From the NCBI GenBank assembly GCA_039818985.1, contig JBCBSU010000001.1:212367-276366 (forward strand): DNA of 64,000 nucleotides. The letters are read 5' to 3'. The notes beneath the pieces were generated by a model. It searched no databases, was not told the DNA's origin, and saw only the letters and a list, made by a program, of their open reading frames with translations. Both the position numbers and the translations under genes were made by a program. Of the stretch, positions 9,973-19,402 are shown in pieces (within the stretch, counting starts at the first letter, position 1; each line of letters opens with the position of its first letter). Origin of the DNA: Pseudomonadota bacterium (GTDB lineage: Bacteria > Pseudomonadota > Alphaproteobacteria > Sphingomonadales > Sphingomonadaceae).

Positions 9973-10116
9973 ACGTAGGCATATTCAGCTTCGCCATGGC
10001 GGATATGACCGGTTATCCTGTCCGACGCGGGGATTGTAAGAAAAGCGCCATATAAGAGTCACCATCTGGTAAACCATGCCGCATAGCGCGCTTATGACAG
10101 GTGGGGAGGCCGATTC

Positions 10117-10983
10117 GTGAGTGTGCGCGAAACCACTCTTTTGCGACGCATCGCTCAATGGCGCCAGCATAGCCTTTTCTGGCCTGTTACCATCATTTTG
10201 GCGCTCCTGCTCATGGTCCAGCTGGTCCGGCTCGTGCTGTTGCTGATGACTCCGGTGACGCCGCTGGGTGACTGGCAGCCGCGACAAGCACAAGCGATGC
10301 CGATGGCGGCGCGCGAGGCGGTGCTCACCGGTTTCAACCCATTCAACCGCAGCCGCAGTGCTTCCGGCGATAGCGGCACCGCTACTGTCACTTCGCTCGA
10401 TCTGGTGCTTTATGGCATCCGCATTAACGCTGCATCGGGTGGCGGTTCGGCGATCCTCGCCGGTTCCGACGGGGTGCAGACCAGCTTCTCGGTCGGCGAA
10501 GAGGTGCTGCCCGGCGTGACTCTCGCTGCGGTGGAGTTCGACCATGTCCTTCTCGACCGGGACGGCAAGCGGGAATCGGTCTTTCTCGACCAGTCGGGTG
10601 ATATAACGCCGGTTTCGCCACAGCCGTCCGATTCTGATGATGCTGCGGCACCGGCCAGTTCGACCGCATCCCAGGCGGAAGCCTCGACCGCAAGCATCGG
10701 CGATATTGACGTCGCTCTCGATCCGACTATCGATTTCGATCTGCGGATGGAAGGCAATCAGGTCACCGGCATCGAGGTGTCGCCGCAGGGTGAGGGCACA
10801 GCCTTCAAGAAATTCGGATTTCAGCCGGGCGATGTCATTGTCGAATATGATGGTCGTGCGGTGCGCAGTGCTGACGATGTCAGAACCATAGTTGCCAAAA
10901 GCCGTCCAGGCGGCCGTTTCTCGGTGATGGTCGAGCGCGGCGGCGATATCCTTCCCATAGCCATAATAGTACCGGAACAGTGA
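10117..10983 (+). CDS. gspC: Type II secretion system inner-membrane protein GspC
   Basis: GspC links the inner-membrane platform to the outer-membrane secretin. The 288-residue protein has a short cytoplasmic N-terminus, one membrane helix at about residues 20-46, a periplasmic HR-type domain (about 90-165) that binds GspD, a disordered Ser/Ala/Asp linker, and a C-terminal PDZ domain (about 210-285, FQPGDVIVEYDGRAV). The start is the GTG at 10117, with GGGGAGG 7 bases ahead. It opens the operon, and its stop overlaps the gspD start by 4 bp (GTGA), which indicates coupled translation. Confidence 0.92.
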   Translation: MSVRETTLLRRIAQWRQHSLFWPVTIILALLLMVQLVRLVLLLMTPVTPLGDWQPRQAQAMPMAAREAVLTGFNPFNRSRSASGDSGTATVTSLDLVLYGIRINAASGGGSAILAGSDGVQTSFSVGEEVLPGVTLAAVEFDHVLLDRDGKRESVFLDQSGDITPVSPQPSDSDDAAAPASSTASQAEASTASIGDIDVALDPTIDFDLRMEGNQVTGIEVSPQGEGTAFKKFGFQPGDVIVEYDGRAVRSADDVRTIVAKSRPGGRFSVMVERGGDILPIAIIVPEQ

Positions 10984-13148
10984 TCTCCAGATTATCCCTA
11001 TTGGTCGCCAGCGCGGCCCTTTGCCTGAGCATCCCTGCCTCTGCGCAGCATGTGCTCAATGTCCGTGATGCCGATGTGCGGGCGTTTATCGCCGATGCTG
11101 CAGAGGTTACAGGGCGTACCTTCATCGTCGATGCCCGGGTTGCCGGCACGGTTTCGGTGGTCACTGACAGACCGCTGTCACGCTCGGAATATTTCGAGAT
11201 CTTTCTGTCGACATTGCGCGCCAACGGTCTGGTTGCGGTCCCCACCAGCGGCGGTGCCTATCGCATCCAGCCGGCCGAAACCGCTGCGGCCCAGCCCGGA
11301 CGTGTCGGCAGCCAGAACGCCGCGCGCGATCAGTTTGTTACCGAGGTTTTCCGGCTCAAGGCGATCGATGCGACATCGGCAGTCGAGACGCTGAAGCCGC
11401 TGGTCAGCCGCGAGGGATCACTGACGGCCAATCTGGCCGCCAACAGTCTGGTTGTTGCCGATTTTGCCGACAATGTGCGGCGCATCCGCGAACTCATTGC
11501 CAGGATCGATCGCGATAATGCCTCGACCCAGCTGATCAGCCTGGAAAATGCCGGGGCACGCGAGATTGCGCTGGCTTTGCAGCAATTGGTGCCGCCGCGG
11601 CAAAACACGGCACCAGCGGTGTCGGTGGTGCCGGTCGACAGCAGCAATTCCATCGCCATGCGCGGTGATCCGACGACACTGGCAAAGCTGGTGGCGATCG
11701 CCAAAGAGCTTGATGCCAAGGCTGCCAATGGCTCGGAAATCCGGGTTATCTGGCTTGATTATGCCGATGCCGAGACGCTGGTACCGGTGCTCGAGCGACT
11801 GGTGGGGCAGCCGCCCAGTGCGCCAATTGGCGGCGAAGGACCGGCACCCGTCGCCCAGGTCGCGGGCCAGGCCGGTGACAATCGCGCCATTACCGGCACT
11901 CCGGGACGTGGTCCGTCGATCATCACCCGCTATCCCGGTGCCAATGCGATCATCATCTCGGCACCGGTCGATGTGCAGCGCAATCTCGCCGAACTGGTGC
12001 GCCAGCTCGATATCCGTCAGGAGCAGGTGCTGGTCGAGGCGATCATCGTCGAGGTTTCGGAAAATGTCGCGCGTGAGATTGGCGTCCAGTTCCTTGTCGG
12101 TGGCGAAGACCTGCCGTTCCTGGTGACGCCTTTCTCCAATGTATCGCCCAATATCCTCGATGTCGCTGGCGGCCTGCTGGCCGATGAGATCGATCAGACC
12201 ACAACGGTGATTAACGGCGATACCGTGACCACCACCACCAACAGCGTGGCAGGCGACATATTGCGCGGCAATGCAGTCAATTCGATCCTCGGTGCACGCG
12301 GCGGCTTTTCGGGCTTTGCCGCTGATCTCGGCAATGACTCGATCCTCGGGGTGCTGATCAATGCGGTGCAGGAAGACACCGATTCCAATATTCTTTCGAC
12401 ACCGCACATCTCGCTCGACAACAATGTCGAGGGCAGCGTGCTCTTCGGTCAGGAAATCCCGATCAGCACCGGCGAGGCGCTGTCGAACAATTTCGACAAT
12501 GCCTTCCGCACCATCCAGCGCCAGAATGTCGGTATCGAACTGATTGTGACGCCGCAAATCACCGCCGGCAATGAGGTGCGTTTGCAGATCCGCCAGGAGG
12601 TGAGCTCGATCGCCGGTCCGGTGAGCAATGACTTCCAGGAACTGATCATCAACAAGCGTGAAATTTCGACAACGCTTACCGTCGGCAATCGCGAAATCGT
12701 CGCGCTGGGCGGCTTACTCGACGACAATGAGCGCCGCACCATTCAGCGGATTCCGATCCTCAGCGACATTCCGCTGATCGGTGAGCTGTTCAAGTCGCGT
12801 GCACGCTCGCGGGTCAAAACCAATTTGCTGGTGTTCATCCGCCCGACGATCCTGCGCAGCAGTGCCGATGCCCGCGAGCTTGCGGCGCGGCGCTATGGCT
12901 ATGTGCGTGACCAGCAGATGCGGCGCAATCCCGAAGTTGAACCGTCAATCGACGCACTGGTGCGCGATTATATCGGGGCTACGCCGCCACGGGTCACGAT
13001 TCAGCCTGATGACCAGATCATCCGGCCGGGTGCGCGACAGGTGCCGCAGCAGATAGAAACAACACCATTGCCGCAGAGCGAAGCACAGGATGGAGCTGGC
13101 AATGGCGCAGAGCCGCCCCGGATCATGGATGAGGGCGGGAACCCGTAA
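10980..13148 (+). CDS. gspD: Type II secretion secretin GspD
   Basis: This forms the outer-membrane channel of the secretion system. The 722-residue protein has a signal peptide (cleavage near IPASAQ), the N0 domain (VLNVRDADVRAFIADAAEVTGRTF), N1-N3 repeats to about residue 330, and the secretin C domain with VEAIIVEVSENVAREIGVQF and VPLIGELFKSRA-like signatures (IPILSDIPLIGELFKSR). A hydrophilic Pro/Gln-rich tail ends the protein. No pilotin was recognised nearby. The GTG start overlaps the gspC stop. Confidence 0.95.
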   Translation: MISRLSLLVASAALCLSIPASAQHVLNVRDADVRAFIADAAEVTGRTFIVDARVAGTVSVVTDRPLSRSEYFEIFLSTLRANGLVAVPTSGGAYRIQPAETAAAQPGRVGSQNAARDQFVTEVFRLKAIDATSAVETLKPLVSREGSLTANLAANSLVVADFADNVRRIRELIARIDRDNASTQLISLENAGAREIALALQQLVPPRQNTAPAVSVVPVDSSNSIAMRGDPTTLAKLVAIAKELDAKAANGSEIRVIWLDYADAETLVPVLERLVGQPPSAPIGGEGPAPVAQVAGQAGDNRAITGTPGRGPSIITRYPGANAIIISAPVDVQRNLAELVRQLDIRQEQVLVEAIIVEVSENVAREIGVQFLVGGEDLPFLVTPFSNVSPNILDVAGGLLADEIDQTTTVINGDTVTTTTNSVAGDILRGNAVNSILGARGGFSGFAADLGNDSILGVLINAVQEDTDSNILSTPHISLDNNVEGSVLFGQEIPISTGEALSNNFDNAFRTIQRQNVGIELIVTPQITAGNEVRLQIRQEVSSIAGPVSNDFQELIINKREISTTLTVGNREIVALGGLLDDNERRTIQRIPILSDIPLIGELFKSRARSRVKTNLLVFIRPTILRSSADARELAARRYGYVRDQQMRRNPEVEPSIDALVRDYIGATPPRVTIQPDDQIIRPGARQVPQQIETTPLPQSEAQDGAGNGAEPPRIMDEGGNP

Positions 13149-13195
13149 CACTGTGCCAATAGACCGCGAGTTACGCGCCGAAAGCGAGGCAGGAG

Positions 13196-14761
13196 ATGCA
13201 GATTCGTAAGGGTGAAGAAAGTGATACCGACGAAGCGCTGGTGCTGGATACGCCTGATCCCATGGATGAGGGTGCCACCGGTCAGCCGGTTGTCGACATT
13301 CCCTATGGCTTTGCCAAACAGCATGGCATCGTCATTGTCGGCGAGGACAATGGCCGCATCCAGATTGCCCTGCGCGAAGGCGCCGACCCGCTGGTCCTGA
13401 TCGAGGTGCGGCGCTATCTGGCGCGGCCCTTCGATGTCGAATTCGCGCCTCAGGCCGATTTCGACCGGCATCTGTCCGATCGTTACGCCATGGATGGTGA
13501 TGCCGCTGCCATGGCCCAGTCTATCGGCGCTTCGGGCGAGAGTCTCGATGATCTCGCCGATACCTTGCCGACGGCGGAAGATTTGCTCGACAGTTCGGAC
13601 GATGCCCCGGCGATCCGGCTGATCAACGGCATCATCGCCGATGCTGCGCGCCAGGGCGTGTCGGATATCCATGTCGAACCCTATGAGACCGGTCTGGTGA
13701 TCCGCATGCGTGTCGACGGTGTGCTGACCGAGAAGCTGCGCATGCCGCCGCATGTCGCACCGGTGATCGTCAGCCGGATCAAGGTCATGGCGCGGCTCGA
13801 TATTGCCGAGCGGCGCATCCCCCAGGATGGCCGTATCGGTCTCACCATTGGCGGCAAGCTGATTGATGTCCGCGTCTCGACCCTGCCCAGCCGGGTCGGC
13901 GAGCGCGTCGTGATGCGTCTTCTCGACAAGGAAAATGCCAATATCAGCCTCGACCTGCTGGGCATGAGCCCACGGGTGCATGAAATCATGCAGGAGGCGC
14001 TGTCCGAACCCAATGGCATCATCCTTGTCACCGGCCCCACCGGTTCAGGTAAGACCACCACGCTTTATGCCTGTCTGAAACAGCTTAATGACGGCTCACG
14101 CAATATGCTCACCGTCGAAGATCCGGTCGAATATGCGGTAGAAGGTGTCGGCCAGACCCAGGTCAACCCCAAGGTCGGGCTGACCTTTGCTGCCGGACTG
14201 CGCGCGATATTGCGTCAGGATCCCGATGTGGTGATGATAGGTGAAATCCGCGACCGCGAAACCGCCGATATTGCGGTGCAGGCCTCGCTGACCGGGCATC
14301 TGGTAATGTCGACGGTCCACACCAATGATGCGATCGGTGCGATCACGCGCTTGCGCGATATGAAGATCGAACCGTTTCTGCTCGCCTCGACGCTGCGCGC
14401 GGTAATCGCGCAGCGGCTGGTGCGGCGTTTGTGCCCGCATTGTCGCGAACCGGTCCAGTCGGATGGCAGCACCGCATCGCTGCTGGGTTTCGATCAGGGC
14501 ACAGTGGTCTTCCGCCCCAAAGGTTGTCCGGAGTGCAACCATACCGGCTATCAGGGCCGGATCGGTGTTTTCGAGGCGGTGAAGATCGACGACACGATCC
14601 GCAAGCTGATCAACAGTGGCGGCGATGAGACGCTGATTGCGCGCCATGCCTTCCTCAATACCCCCAATCTCGGTTCGGCGGCACGCGCGCTGGTACGCAG
14701 CGGCGAAACCACCGCCGAGGAAGCGATCCGTATTTCGCGTCGGGAAGGCGATGATGGCTAA
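13196..14761 (+). CDS. gspE: Type II secretion ATPase GspE
   Basis: GspE is the cytoplasmic hexameric ATPase that drives pseudopilus assembly. The 521-residue protein carries an N-terminal MshEN-like region, Walker A GPTGSGKTTT (Lys286), the Asp box IVTGP-TVEDPVEY region, Walker B DPDVVMIGEIRD, the His box STVHTND, and a C-terminal four-cysteine zinc motif (CPHC ... CPEC). RBS GAGG lies 7 bases before the ATG. It overlaps gspF by 11 bp, supporting translational coupling. Confidence 0.95.
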   Translation: MQIRKGEESDTDEALVLDTPDPMDEGATGQPVVDIPYGFAKQHGIVIVGEDNGRIQIALREGADPLVLIEVRRYLARPFDVEFAPQADFDRHLSDRYAMDGDAAAMAQSIGASGESLDDLADTLPTAEDLLDSSDDAPAIRLINGIIADAARQGVSDIHVEPYETGLVIRMRVDGVLTEKLRMPPHVAPVIVSRIKVMARLDIAERRIPQDGRIGLTIGGKLIDVRVSTLPSRVGERVVMRLLDKENANISLDLLGMSPRVHEIMQEALSEPNGIILVTGPTGSGKTTTLYACLKQLNDGSRNMLTVEDPVEYAVEGVGQTQVNPKVGLTFAAGLRAILRQDPDVVMIGEIRDRETADIAVQASLTGHLVMSTVHTNDAIGAITRLRDMKIEPFLLASTLRAVIAQRLVRRLCPHCREPVQSDGSTASLLGFDQGTVVFRPKGCPECNHTGYQGRIGVFEAVKIDDTIRKLINSGGDETLIARHAFLNTPNLGSAARALVRSGETTAEEAIRISRREGDDG

Positions 14762-15983
14762 GTTCAGCTTCGCCGCTGTCGATCCCGATGGTCGCGACAA
14801 AAAGGGTGTGCTGAAAGCCAGCGACATCGCTGAGGCGCGTACTGCGCTAAAGGCACGCGGGTTGCTGGTGATGCGGCTGGAGGAGCAGGCAGCGGTCAGG
14901 CGTGCCGAAGCATCCGGCGGTATCAGCCTGTCGCGCAAGCCGAAGCTGAAATCCAAACAGCTGATGCTGTTCACCCGCCAGCTTTCCTCGCTGATGCAAG
15001 TCAGTCCGCTCGAGGAAAGCCTCGCCACCATCAGCCGTCAGAGCGAGCGTGCCGATGTGCGCACGGTGCTCGGCCATGTGCATAATGGTGTTGTCGAGGG
15101 GCAGACCCTGGCCGATGCGATGCGGCGCGAATCAAAAAGCTTCCCGCCAGTCTATCGGGCGATGATTTCCGCCGGTGAAAGCTCGGGCAGCCTGCCGGGC
15201 ATTACCGAGCGGCTGGCCGATCTGCTGGAAAAACAGGCGGCGATCCGTGGCAAGATCATTGCCGCTCTGGCCTACCCGGCGGCGCTGGCGGTGGTTGCCG
15301 TTGCGGTGGTTATCGGCCTGATGGTTTCGGTGGTGCCGCGCATCGTCGAACAGTTCCAGAATGCCGGCAAAAATGATGGCCTGCCGACCATAACCAACAT
15401 CGTTATCGGCATCTCGAATTTTCTTTCCGGCTGGTGGTGGCTGTTGCTGATACTGCTTATCATTGCCGCACTGGTACTGATCCAGGCGTTGAAGAATGAG
15501 GTATTTCGCTATCGCTTTGATGGCATGCTGCTGCGCCTGCCTTTTATCGGCCGGCTGATCCGTGATGTCCATGCGGCACGCCTGGCGCGGACGCTGGCGA
15601 CCATGGTAGCCAGCCGCCTGCCGCTGCTCGATGGCCTGCAGCTCACCAGCCGCACCGTGCGGAACACGGTTTTGCGGCGCTCGCTCGACGAGATTGTCGA
15701 GCGCATTCGCGGCGGCGGCAGCCTTTCCGGCGCGTTGCGCCATGCCGGATATTTTCCACCACTGCTGGTCTATCTCACCGCCAGCGGCGAAGCATCGGGC
15801 CAGCTCGATCTGATGCTCGAGCGTGCCGCCGACTATCTCGAGCGCGAGTTTGAAAATTTTACCAGCACCGTCCTGTCCTTGCTCGAACCGGCGATTATCG
15901 TGATAATGGGCGGACTGGTCGCGATCATCATATTGTCGATTCTGCTGCCGATATTGCAGCTGCAGGATCTGGCAGGGATATAA
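14751..15983 (+). CDS. gspF: Type II secretion inner-membrane platform protein GspF
   Basis: GspF is the polytopic platform on which the pseudopilus is assembled. The 410-residue product has two repeated cytoplasmic T2SSF domains (about 70-195 and 272-395) and three membrane helices (around residues 170-195, 222-245 and 375-402). The family signature of the first repeat is seen in LMLFTRQLSSLMQVSPLEESL. The ATGATG at 14751/14754 inside the end of gspE, preceded by GGGAAGG, is the start; the longer open frame upstream lies wholly within gspE. Confidence 0.94.
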   Translation: MMAKFSFAAVDPDGRDKKGVLKASDIAEARTALKARGLLVMRLEEQAAVRRAEASGGISLSRKPKLKSKQLMLFTRQLSSLMQVSPLEESLATISRQSERADVRTVLGHVHNGVVEGQTLADAMRRESKSFPPVYRAMISAGESSGSLPGITERLADLLEKQAAIRGKIIAALAYPAALAVVAVAVVIGLMVSVVPRIVEQFQNAGKNDGLPTITNIVIGISNFLSGWWWLLLILLIIAALVLIQALKNEVFRYRFDGMLLRLPFIGRLIRDVHAARLARTLATMVASRLPLLDGLQLTSRTVRNTVLRRSLDEIVERIRGGGSLSGALRHAGYFPPLLVYLTASGEASGQLDLMLERAADYLEREFENFTSTVLSLLEPAIIVIMGGLVAIIILSILLPILQLQDLAGI

Positions 15984-15996
15984 TGGGAATAGGGAT

Positions 15997-16473
15997 ATGA
16001 TAAAGACAGTCGCGAAGCATATGCAGGAGGGCAAACGCCCGCAGAACAAGAAAAAGCGCAACGGCTTTTCGTTGGTCGAGCTGATGGTGGTGATCTTCAT
16101 CCTTGGCTTGCTGGCGACGATTGTGGCGATCAACGTGCTGCCGGCACAGGACACCGCCTCGGTGACCTCGGCCCGCGCCAATATCAAGCAACTCGAACAG
16201 GCGATTGAACTCTACCGGCTCGACACCAATCGCTATCCCGGTACCAATGAGGGTCTGGCGGCACTGAAAACACCACCGGCCTCGCTGGGCGCCAATACCC
16301 GCTTTCCGCCGGGTGGCTATTTTCGTGGCGATCTGCCCAATGATCCCTGGGGCAACCCCTATCAATATGTCACCCCCGGGCCCAATGGCCTGCCCTATGC
16401 GGTCTATTCGCTGGGGGCCGATGGTGCCCCGGGTGGCACCGATCTGAACGCGGATATCTATGCCAACGAGTAA
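15997..16473 (+). CDS. gspG: Major pseudopilin GspG
   Basis: GspG polymerises into the pseudopilus that pushes substrates through the secretin. It has a basic leader, the prepilin peptidase site NG^FSLVELMVV (cleavage after Gly23, Glu at +5), the N-terminal hydrophobic helix, and the GspG-specific C-terminal calcium-loop region (NDPWGNPYQYVTPG ... YSLGADGAPGGTDLNADI). Length 158 residues is normal. The ATG at 16021 is an alternative start giving a shorter leader. No prepilin peptidase gene (gspO) lies in this window. Confidence 0.95.
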   Translation: MIKTVAKHMQEGKRPQNKKKRNGFSLVELMVVIFILGLLATIVAINVLPAQDTASVTSARANIKQLEQAIELYRLDTNRYPGTNEGLAALKTPPASLGANTRFPPGGYFRGDLPNDPWGNPYQYVTPGPNGLPYAVYSLGADGAPGGTDLNADIYANE

Positions 16474-16930
16474 ATCCGCCTCCTGTCCTCAGCGAGAGCG
16501 CGGCTTTACCCTGATCGAACTGCTGGTGGTGATTGCGATCATCGGCCTTGGGGTGGCGGCGGTGATCTTCGCGCTGCCCGGTAGCGAGCGGACGCTCTAT
16601 GCCGATGCCGACCGGTTTGCGGCGCGGGTTGCCGCAGCGCGCGATCTCGCCGTGGTTGGCGGTCAGCCCATTGCCCTGTGGGTCAGACCCTCGGGCTATG
16701 GCTTCGAACAGCGCGTCGATGGCCGCTGGCAGCCGATGAATGCGCGCGGCGTCACCCGCGATGACTGGCGCAATGGTACCCAGGCTGTGCTGCCCGATGA
16801 AGGCATGCAGCGTCTGGCTTTCGACAATACAGGGCTGCCCAGCCGGGCGATCACGGTACAGCTGCGCAATGACCAAACGGGAGCAGCGATCAGCGTCAAT
16901 GATCTGGGGGAGGTCAGCATTGACCGGTGA
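16460..16930 (+). CDS. gspH: Minor pseudopilin GspH
   Basis: The 156-residue protein carries the prepilin cleavage site RG^FTLIELLVV (Gly15, Glu at +5) and one hydrophobic helix, followed by a small beta-rich periplasmic domain typical of GspH. It overlaps the end of gspG by 14 bp. GspH normally sits at or near the pseudopilus tip next to GspI, J and K, but those three genes do not follow here: gspL starts inside the last codons of gspH. It could in principle be a more distant minor pseudopilin, but its place after gspG and its size favour GspH. Confidence 0.85.
   Translation: MPTSKSASCPQRERGFTLIELLVVIAIIGLGVAAVIFALPGSERTLYADADRFAARVAAARDLAVVGGQPIALWVRPSGYGFEQRVDGRWQPMNARGVTRDDWRNGTQAVLPDEGMQRLAFDNTGLPSRAITVQLRNDQTGAAISVNDLGEVSIDR
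16906..16922 (+). promoter_or_regulatory. Shine-Dalgarno and TTG start of gspL inside gspH
   Basis: A strong ribosome binding site, GGGGGAGG, lies within the last codons of gspH and is followed 7 bases later by an in-frame TTG at 16920. This decides the start of gspL: the open frame extends upstream in another frame of gspH, but that part does not resemble GspL. Confidence 0.75.
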
Positions 16931-18086
16931 GACCGACAGCCTGATCATCCTGCCGCTGCCGCATGATGATGCGGCCGATGGCGGTGATGCAATGCGTTTC
17001 GCGTGGTGGAAATGTGTCCAGGGCAAGTGCGTGCAGCATGGCGAGAGCGGCAATGTGCTGGCCGCAGCGAGCCGCTCACCCGAGCAGGATATCGGGCCCG
17101 TGATATTGCTGCTGCCTGCCACCATCTGTGCCGTGGCGAGGCATCGCTTCTCCGATATCACCGCGCCACAGGCACTGGCGGCGGCACGCATGGCGGCGCT
17201 GGAAAACAGCATCGGTGACGATGATGCGTTGCATGTCAGTGCCCTCGTAACCGAGAGCGGCCAGGACGATGATGCGATGGCACATCATGTCCAGACCGTA
17301 GTGATCGAAAGCGCGACGCTGGATGCGGTGCTATCCGGCTGTAAGGCCATCGGTCTCGACCCCGACCATATCCTCCCGGCAGCGTTGGTGGTGCCACGCC
17401 ATGGTGAGGAGTGTTTCCGCTTCACGCTCGGTCCCTATGGCTTTTTGCGCGCACCCGCCATCGCCGCCGAGGATGATCCGGCGCTGCGCGAATTGCTGAT
17501 CGGCGATCGGCCAAGCGAAACGATGGATGAAGATGCTGTAGTCGCGGCGCTGGGCAGCCTGTCGGAGCGGGCGCTCCCCGATCTGCGCCAGGGCGGCTTT
17601 GCCAAAAAGGTTGATCGTTCCTTGCTCGCGCCGGAGGAGAAGCGGATCATCGCCGGACTGTTGGCGGTGCTGGTGGTCGTGACCCTGTTGATTCCGGGGA
17701 TCCGGCTGCTGCGCTATCAGGCCGCCACCGATAGTGTCGTCGAGGAGACAGTCAGTCAGGCGCAGCAGGTGCTACCCAGCGTCACCGATCTCGACAGCGC
17801 CGAACAGCAGGTCGACGCCGCTTTGCTGGAACGGGGCACTGGCCCGCGTATTTTCAGCGCACCGGCCGCAGCGCTGTTTGCCATTGTCCAGCGCGTGGAG
17901 AATATCACCATCAGGGACCTGGGCTATCGCGCCGATGGCATGCTGACCGCCGTGGTGGCGGCACCCGACAACGCCACGATGAACCAGCTGCTGCTGCCCT
18001 TGCAGGAGCAGGGCTATACCATCACCGCCACCCAGCGACAGGAAGCCGGTGGCGCCACGGTGATCGATTTGACGGTGCGCGGCTGA
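16920..18086 (+). CDS. gspL: Type II secretion protein GspL
   Basis: GspL recruits the ATPase GspE to the inner membrane and pairs with GspM. From the TTG at 16920 it is 388 residues: an N-terminal cytoplasmic actin-like domain (to about residue 235), one membrane helix around residues 240-262 (IIAGLLAVLVVVTLLIPGI), and a periplasmic ferredoxin-like domain. Sequence identity to well-studied GspL is low, as is usual. The gene overlaps gspH by 11 bp and gspM by 1 base, leaving no room for gspI, gspJ or gspK. Confidence 0.85.
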   Translation: MTGETDSLIILPLPHDDAADGGDAMRFAWWKCVQGKCVQHGESGNVLAAASRSPEQDIGPVILLLPATICAVARHRFSDITAPQALAAARMAALENSIGDDDALHVSALVTESGQDDDAMAHHVQTVVIESATLDAVLSGCKAIGLDPDHILPAALVVPRHGEECFRFTLGPYGFLRAPAIAAEDDPALRELLIGDRPSETMDEDAVVAALGSLSERALPDLRQGGFAKKVDRSLLAPEEKRIIAGLLAVLVVVTLLIPGIRLLRYQAATDSVVEETVSQAQQVLPSVTDLDSAEQQVDAALLERGTGPRIFSAPAAALFAIVQRVENITIRDLGYRADGMLTAVVAAPDNATMNQLLLPLQEQGYTITATQRQEAGGATVIDLTVRG

Positions 18087-18565
18087 TGGACGGTATAAAA
18101 CAATGGTTCACTGCGCTGACGCTGCGCGAGCAGATACTGATCGGCGTGCTGGCGGCGCTGCTGGCGCTGACGGCGCTGTTCTATGGTGTAGTGCGACCGT
18201 TATGGCTGGGCAGCTGGAATGCCGAGACCAGCTATAGGCAGACGGCGCTGCGTGCTGCCGGGGTGCAGGCGCGGCTTGACCTGCTGGCCGAAGCACCACC
18301 GCCCCGGGCACCGGTATCGAACGGACCACTGGCAACCCAGATCAGCGCCGATGCCGCTGAGCGCGGTTTTGCGCTGGAGAGCAATGTTGCCGGTGGCAGT
18401 GACATGACGACAATCACCCTTAGCGGTGCGAATGCCACTGCGCTGATGCAATGGCTGCTGGCACTGGAGAAGCAGGGTGTGGTGGTGCAGCAACTGTCTA
18501 TGCAGCCAATCGCGCAGGGCAATGTCGCGGTGCGCGCCGATCTGATGCGGATAAAGCCGCAATAG
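18086..18565 (+). CDS. gspM: Type II secretion protein GspM
   Basis: GspM is the small inner-membrane partner of GspL. The 159-residue protein has a short cytoplasmic start containing LTLREQILIGVLAALLALTALFYG, where a membrane helix runs from about residue 17 to 37, and a periplasmic domain with the ferredoxin-like pattern of the family. Its ATG shares one base with the gspL stop codon. Family assignment rests on the N-terminal TLREQ signature, topology and position. Confidence 0.87.
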   Translation: MDGIKQWFTALTLREQILIGVLAALLALTALFYGVVRPLWLGSWNAETSYRQTALRAAGVQARLDLLAEAPPPRAPVSNGPLATQISADAAERGFALESNVAGGSDMTTITLSGANATALMQWLLALEKQGVVVQQLSMQPIAQGNVAVRADLMRIKPQ

Positions 18566-18585
18566 CGGCGGAAACGCAGGCGACC

Positions 18586-19317
18586 ATGATCCGTCCCTTT
18601 CGTCTTGTCCTGTTGCTGGTGCTGCTCTTCGGACTGGCTCTGCTGATCGCTTTTCTGCCGATGCGGCTGGCGCTGGAATGGAGCAATCTGGGTGAGCGAG
18701 GCCTCGCCGCGCGCGACATTCAGGGCAGCATCTGGTCCGGACGGCTGATCGATACACGGTTTCGTGACATCCCTCTGGGGACGTTCGATGCCGCGCTGCA
18801 ACCGGCTTCCCTACTGGCCACGCCGATGGTGGCGGTGACGCGTCCGGAAGGCCTGACCAGTACCGCCGGGGAACAGCCCTTTGCTGCGATGCTTGGCGGT
18901 GGGACCGGGCATCTGGTGGTGCGCGAGGCCAATGGCGACATTCCGCTGGACCGGATAGCCGGACGCCTGCCGCTCTCGGCGGCGCGGCTCAGCAACATTT
19001 CTGTCGACCTCGATGAAGGCCGTTGTCAGTCCGCCTCGGGCGAAGTCCAGCTGGTGCTGAGCAGCTGGGTCGGGCGTTTTGCCGCGCAAAATGGTCTGCG
19101 AGGCACCCTGAAATGCGATGGTGATGCCCTGATGGTGCGCGGTGCAGGGCAATCGGGGCTGGAGACGCTCAGCTTCCGGGTCGAGCCTGATGGCCGTTAT
19201 CGTGCCGAGCTGGCAATAGAAGGTTTAAGTGAAGAGCTGGCCTTCGGGCTGCGCGGGCTGGGCTTTCGCCGTTCGGGTAATGCCATGGTGCTGGGCACAA
19301 AGGGCCTGTTGCGCTGA
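18586..19317 (+). CDS. gspN: Type II secretion protein GspN
   Basis: The 243-residue product has one N-terminal membrane helix (residues 5-25) followed by a periplasmic domain built of beta strands, as in GspN (LALEWSNLGERGLAARDIQGSIWSG near the start is typical). GspN is present only in some systems and its exact role is unclear. The start ATG at 18586 is 20 bp after the gspM stop; an open frame extends upstream but overlaps gspM. It closes the operon; no hairpin terminator was seen right after it. Confidence 0.85.
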   Translation: MIRPFRLVLLLVLLFGLALLIAFLPMRLALEWSNLGERGLAARDIQGSIWSGRLIDTRFRDIPLGTFDAALQPASLLATPMVAVTRPEGLTSTAGEQPFAAMLGGGTGHLVVREANGDIPLDRIAGRLPLSAARLSNISVDLDEGRCQSASGEVQLVLSSWVGRFAAQNGLRGTLKCDGDALMVRGAGQSGLETLSFRVEPDGRYRAELAIEGLSEELAFGLRGLGFRRSGNAMVLGTKGLLR

Positions 19318-19402
19318 TTATCCGGCCATGATCGATGATGGTTGCGCTTCGCTGCGCCCGGGCTAGTGTTCCGCCCGGAAATATATCGGTTGAGGAATAA
19401 GC

